A DNA stretch of 6,862 nt. Source: Methanoregula sp. (GTDB taxonomy: Archaea > Halobacteriota > Methanomicrobia > Methanomicrobiales > Methanospirillaceae). Made by a program: the position numbers and the translations under genes. The notes beneath the pieces were generated by a model. That model saw nothing but the letters and a program-made list of their open reading frames with translations. It ran no database searches and was not told the origin of the DNA. Location: contig DUHF01000301.1 in the NCBI GenBank assembly GCA_013331015.1, positions 1 through 6,862 of the forward strand, in the 5' to 3' direction. Numbering within the stretch: position 1 is the first letter of the stretch; each line of letters begins with the position of its first letter. Positions 5,671 through 6,862 of the stretch are shown here, in pieces.

Positions 5671-6141
5671 ATGATTGTAATCGGCATCGACCCCGGTCTT
5701 GCCCGCGTGGGGTACGGGGTTATCGAGGTTAAAAACCGGAACCCGGAACCGGTCTGTTATGGTTGTGTGGAGTCCGTTAAGGATCAGCCCGCAGCGGAGC
5801 GGCTGCTGCACATCTATACTGAACTTACTGCTCTCGTCACAAAATACGAGCCGGCCCATATCGCCGTCGAAAAGCTGTTTTTTTCCAAAAACATCTCCTC
5901 GGCCATGGGTGTGAGCGAAGCCCGGGGGGTTATCCTCCTCCTGGCCGAACAGCAGAAGATTCCCGTTACGGAGTACACTCCGAACCAGGTCAAGCAGGCC
6001 ATCACCGGGTCGGGACGGGCCGACAAGCGCCAGATGCAGGAGATGATCCGGCGTTTGCTCCGGCTCGAGGCTGTCCCAAAACCTGATGACGCGGCCGATG
6101 CGTTATCGATTGCCTTATGTCATATCCATGTCCTGAGGTAG
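5671..6141 (+). CDS. ruvC: Holliday junction resolvase RuvC (bacterial type)
   Basis: This endonuclease cuts Holliday junctions symmetrically after RuvAB branch migration in homologous recombination and repair. Its 156 residues are close to the usual 160-175. The four acidic catalytic residues of the RNase H-like fold are all visible. Asp7 is in IGIDPGLARVGYG (4-16) and Glu67 in IAVEKLFF (64-71). Asp140 and Asp143 are in PDDAADALSIALCH (138-151), equivalent to Asp138 and Asp141 of Escherichia coli. The segment FFSKNISSAMGVSEARG (70-86) is also typical. The start is the ATG at 5671, with AGGAG at 5654-5658 at a rather long 12-base spacing. The gene is first in ruvC-ruvA-ruvB, four bases from ruvA. 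Most archaea use Hjc-type resolvases instead, which suggests acquisition from bacteria. Confidence 0.95.
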   Translation: MIVIGIDPGLARVGYGVIEVKNRNPEPVCYGCVESVKDQPAAERLLHIYTELTALVTKYEPAHIAVEKLFFSKNISSAMGVSEARGVILLLAEQQKIPVTEYTPNQVKQAITGSGRADKRQMQEMIRRLLRLEAVPKPDDAADALSIALCHIHVLR

Positions 6142-6145
6142 TATC

Positions 6146-6745
6146 ATGATCGCGCTCATTACCGGCGAACCGGTCCTGACAGGCGACCGGTGGGTGGTTA
6201 TCGATGTCCATGGTGTTGGCTACCGTTTGCAGGTAACCCAGCCCGCCCTCCAGCAACTGGCCGGCACCCGCGGGACGGTAAAACTTTTCACCCATATGGC
6301 AGTCCGCGAGGATGCCATCGCACTGTTCGGGTTCCTGCAACAGAGCGAACTGGAGATGTTCCGTATCCTCATAAGCGTGACTGGCATCGGCCCCCAGATC
6401 GCCATGAACCTCCTCTCACAGATCGGCATCGAGGAGTTTGCCATGGCTATCCTCAATGAGGACGAGAAAGCCCTGACACGGATCTCCGGTATTGGGGCAA
6501 AAGGTGCCAAACGGCTGATCCTTGAGTTAAGGGACAAGATGAAGAAGATCAGCGAGTCGTTGCCCAAGGGTGAGAGTGGAGCAGGCAGTATGCCGGTCCA
6601 CGATGCGGTAAGCGCTCTTGTATCCCTCGGTTTTGCCGAGAACGAATCGCGCGATGCGGTGACGGCCGCTGCCCGGGCATCGGGCAGTTCCCCCACCGTG
6701 CAGGTGCTCATCAGGGCAGCCCTTGCCCGGCTGAAGGAGCGGTAA
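6146..6745 (+). CDS. ruvA: Holliday junction branch migration complex subunit RuvA
   Basis: RuvA binds the four-way junction as a tetramer and loads the RuvB motor. The 199 residues match the usual length of about 190-210. An N-terminal OB-fold (1-64) begins MIALITGEPV and includes the acidic pin residues Glu55 and Asp56 in REDAIALFGF, which keep the junction open in the bacterial enzyme. Domain II has two helix-hairpin-helix motifs, TGIGPQIA (79-86) and SGIGAKGAKRLILELRDK (114-131). A flexible linker (about 134-150) leads to domain III (151-199), which contacts RuvB and contains DAVSALVSLGF (153-163). The ribosome binding site GAGGT (6135-6139) lies at the end of ruvC, six bases from the ATG, so the genes are probably translationally coupled. 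No key residue is missing. Confidence 0.96.
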   Translation: MIALITGEPVLTGDRWVVIDVHGVGYRLQVTQPALQQLAGTRGTVKLFTHMAVREDAIALFGFLQQSELEMFRILISVTGIGPQIAMNLLSQIGIEEFAMAILNEDEKALTRISGIGAKGAKRLILELRDKMKKISESLPKGESGAGSMPVHDAVSALVSLGFAENESRDAVTAAARASGSSPTVQVLIRAALARLKER

Positions 6746-6749
6746 CCCG

Positions 6750-6862
6750 ATGGATGAGCGTATCATATCCCCGGCACCTCTTGCAGAAGAGGGGGACGAT
6801 CTCACTATCCGGCCAGAACGGCTTGCTGAGTTTATCGGGCAGGTGCAGGTCAAGGAGAGTTT
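6750..6862 (+). CDS. ruvB: Holliday junction branch migration helicase RuvB, N-terminal fragment
   Basis: RuvB is the hexameric AAA+ ATPase that drives branch migration with RuvA. Only the first 37 codons are in the window. They read MDERIISPAP, then a short acidic stretch and IRPERLAEFIGQVQVKES. The RP-x-x-L-x-x-FIGQ pattern just before the ATPase domain is the usual RuvB N-terminus. The ATP-binding motifs lie beyond the right edge. The ATG is four bases after the ruvA stop, with AAGGAG at 6734-6739 as binding site. Identity comes from this short match plus the position directly after ruvC-ruvA. Confidence 0.9.
   Translation, partial: MDERIISPAPLAEEGDDLTIRPERLAEFIGQVQVKES

Noticed and set aside
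1..6862. CRISPR arrays, insertion sequences, tRNA or rRNA genes
   Set aside because: I saw no regularly spaced direct repeats, transposase motifs, or tRNA/rRNA-like sequences on either strand.

Overview
The window most likely comes from a methanogenic archaeon of the order Methanomicrobiales (Methanoregula-like relatives are my best guess). The left third encodes three adjacent membrane subunits of tetrahydromethanopterin S-methyltransferase, MtrE, MtrD and MtrC. This complex is specific to methanogenesis and related C1 pathways, and the order E-D-C is that of the archaeal mtr operon. Elsewhere the control signals look archaeal: TATA-like boxes about 25-30 bases before starts, T-run terminators, and mRNAs with short or no leaders.

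Layout. Bases 1-2411 (minus strand) hold mtrE, mtrD and the 5' part of mtrC, tightly coupled: mtrE and mtrD share an ATGA overlap, and there is a 10-base gap between mtrD and mtrC. Bases 2412-2681 are the upstream region of mtrE, with promoter candidates, a probable terminator for the preceding gene and a leader with small hairpins. Bases 2682-3506 (minus) encode a six-helix voltage-gated-type potassium channel with a C-terminal coiled coil. Bases 3507-3706 form a divergent control region with a 12-base palindrome and a long inverted repeat. Bases 3707-4423 (plus) encode a DUF4013-type membrane protein that ends in a strong T-run terminator. Bases 4494-5096 (minus) encode an AlkA-like DNA glycosylase, and bases 5286-5561 (plus) an acylphosphatase. 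Bases 5671 to the right edge (plus) carry ruvC, ruvA and the start of ruvB as a compact operon.

How the genes relate. Mtr transfers the methyl group from methyl-tetrahydromethanopterin to coenzyme M and pumps sodium ions out. The potassium channel next to it could influence the same membrane potential, but this link rests on position only. On the right, AlkA (base excision repair) and RuvCAB (Holliday junction branch migration and resolution) are both DNA repair functions, although they do not share an operon.

Most notable points. A complete-looking bacterial-type RuvC-RuvA-RuvB set, with catalytic and acidic-pin residues intact, lies in an archaeon, a domain that normally uses Hjc-type resolvases. 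MtrD has an N-terminal extension of about 40 residues with an extra predicted membrane helix. Several unexplained inverted repeats sit in the control regions. I see no sign of mobile elements, CRISPR arrays, tRNA or rRNA genes, and nothing that amounts to a wholly new system.
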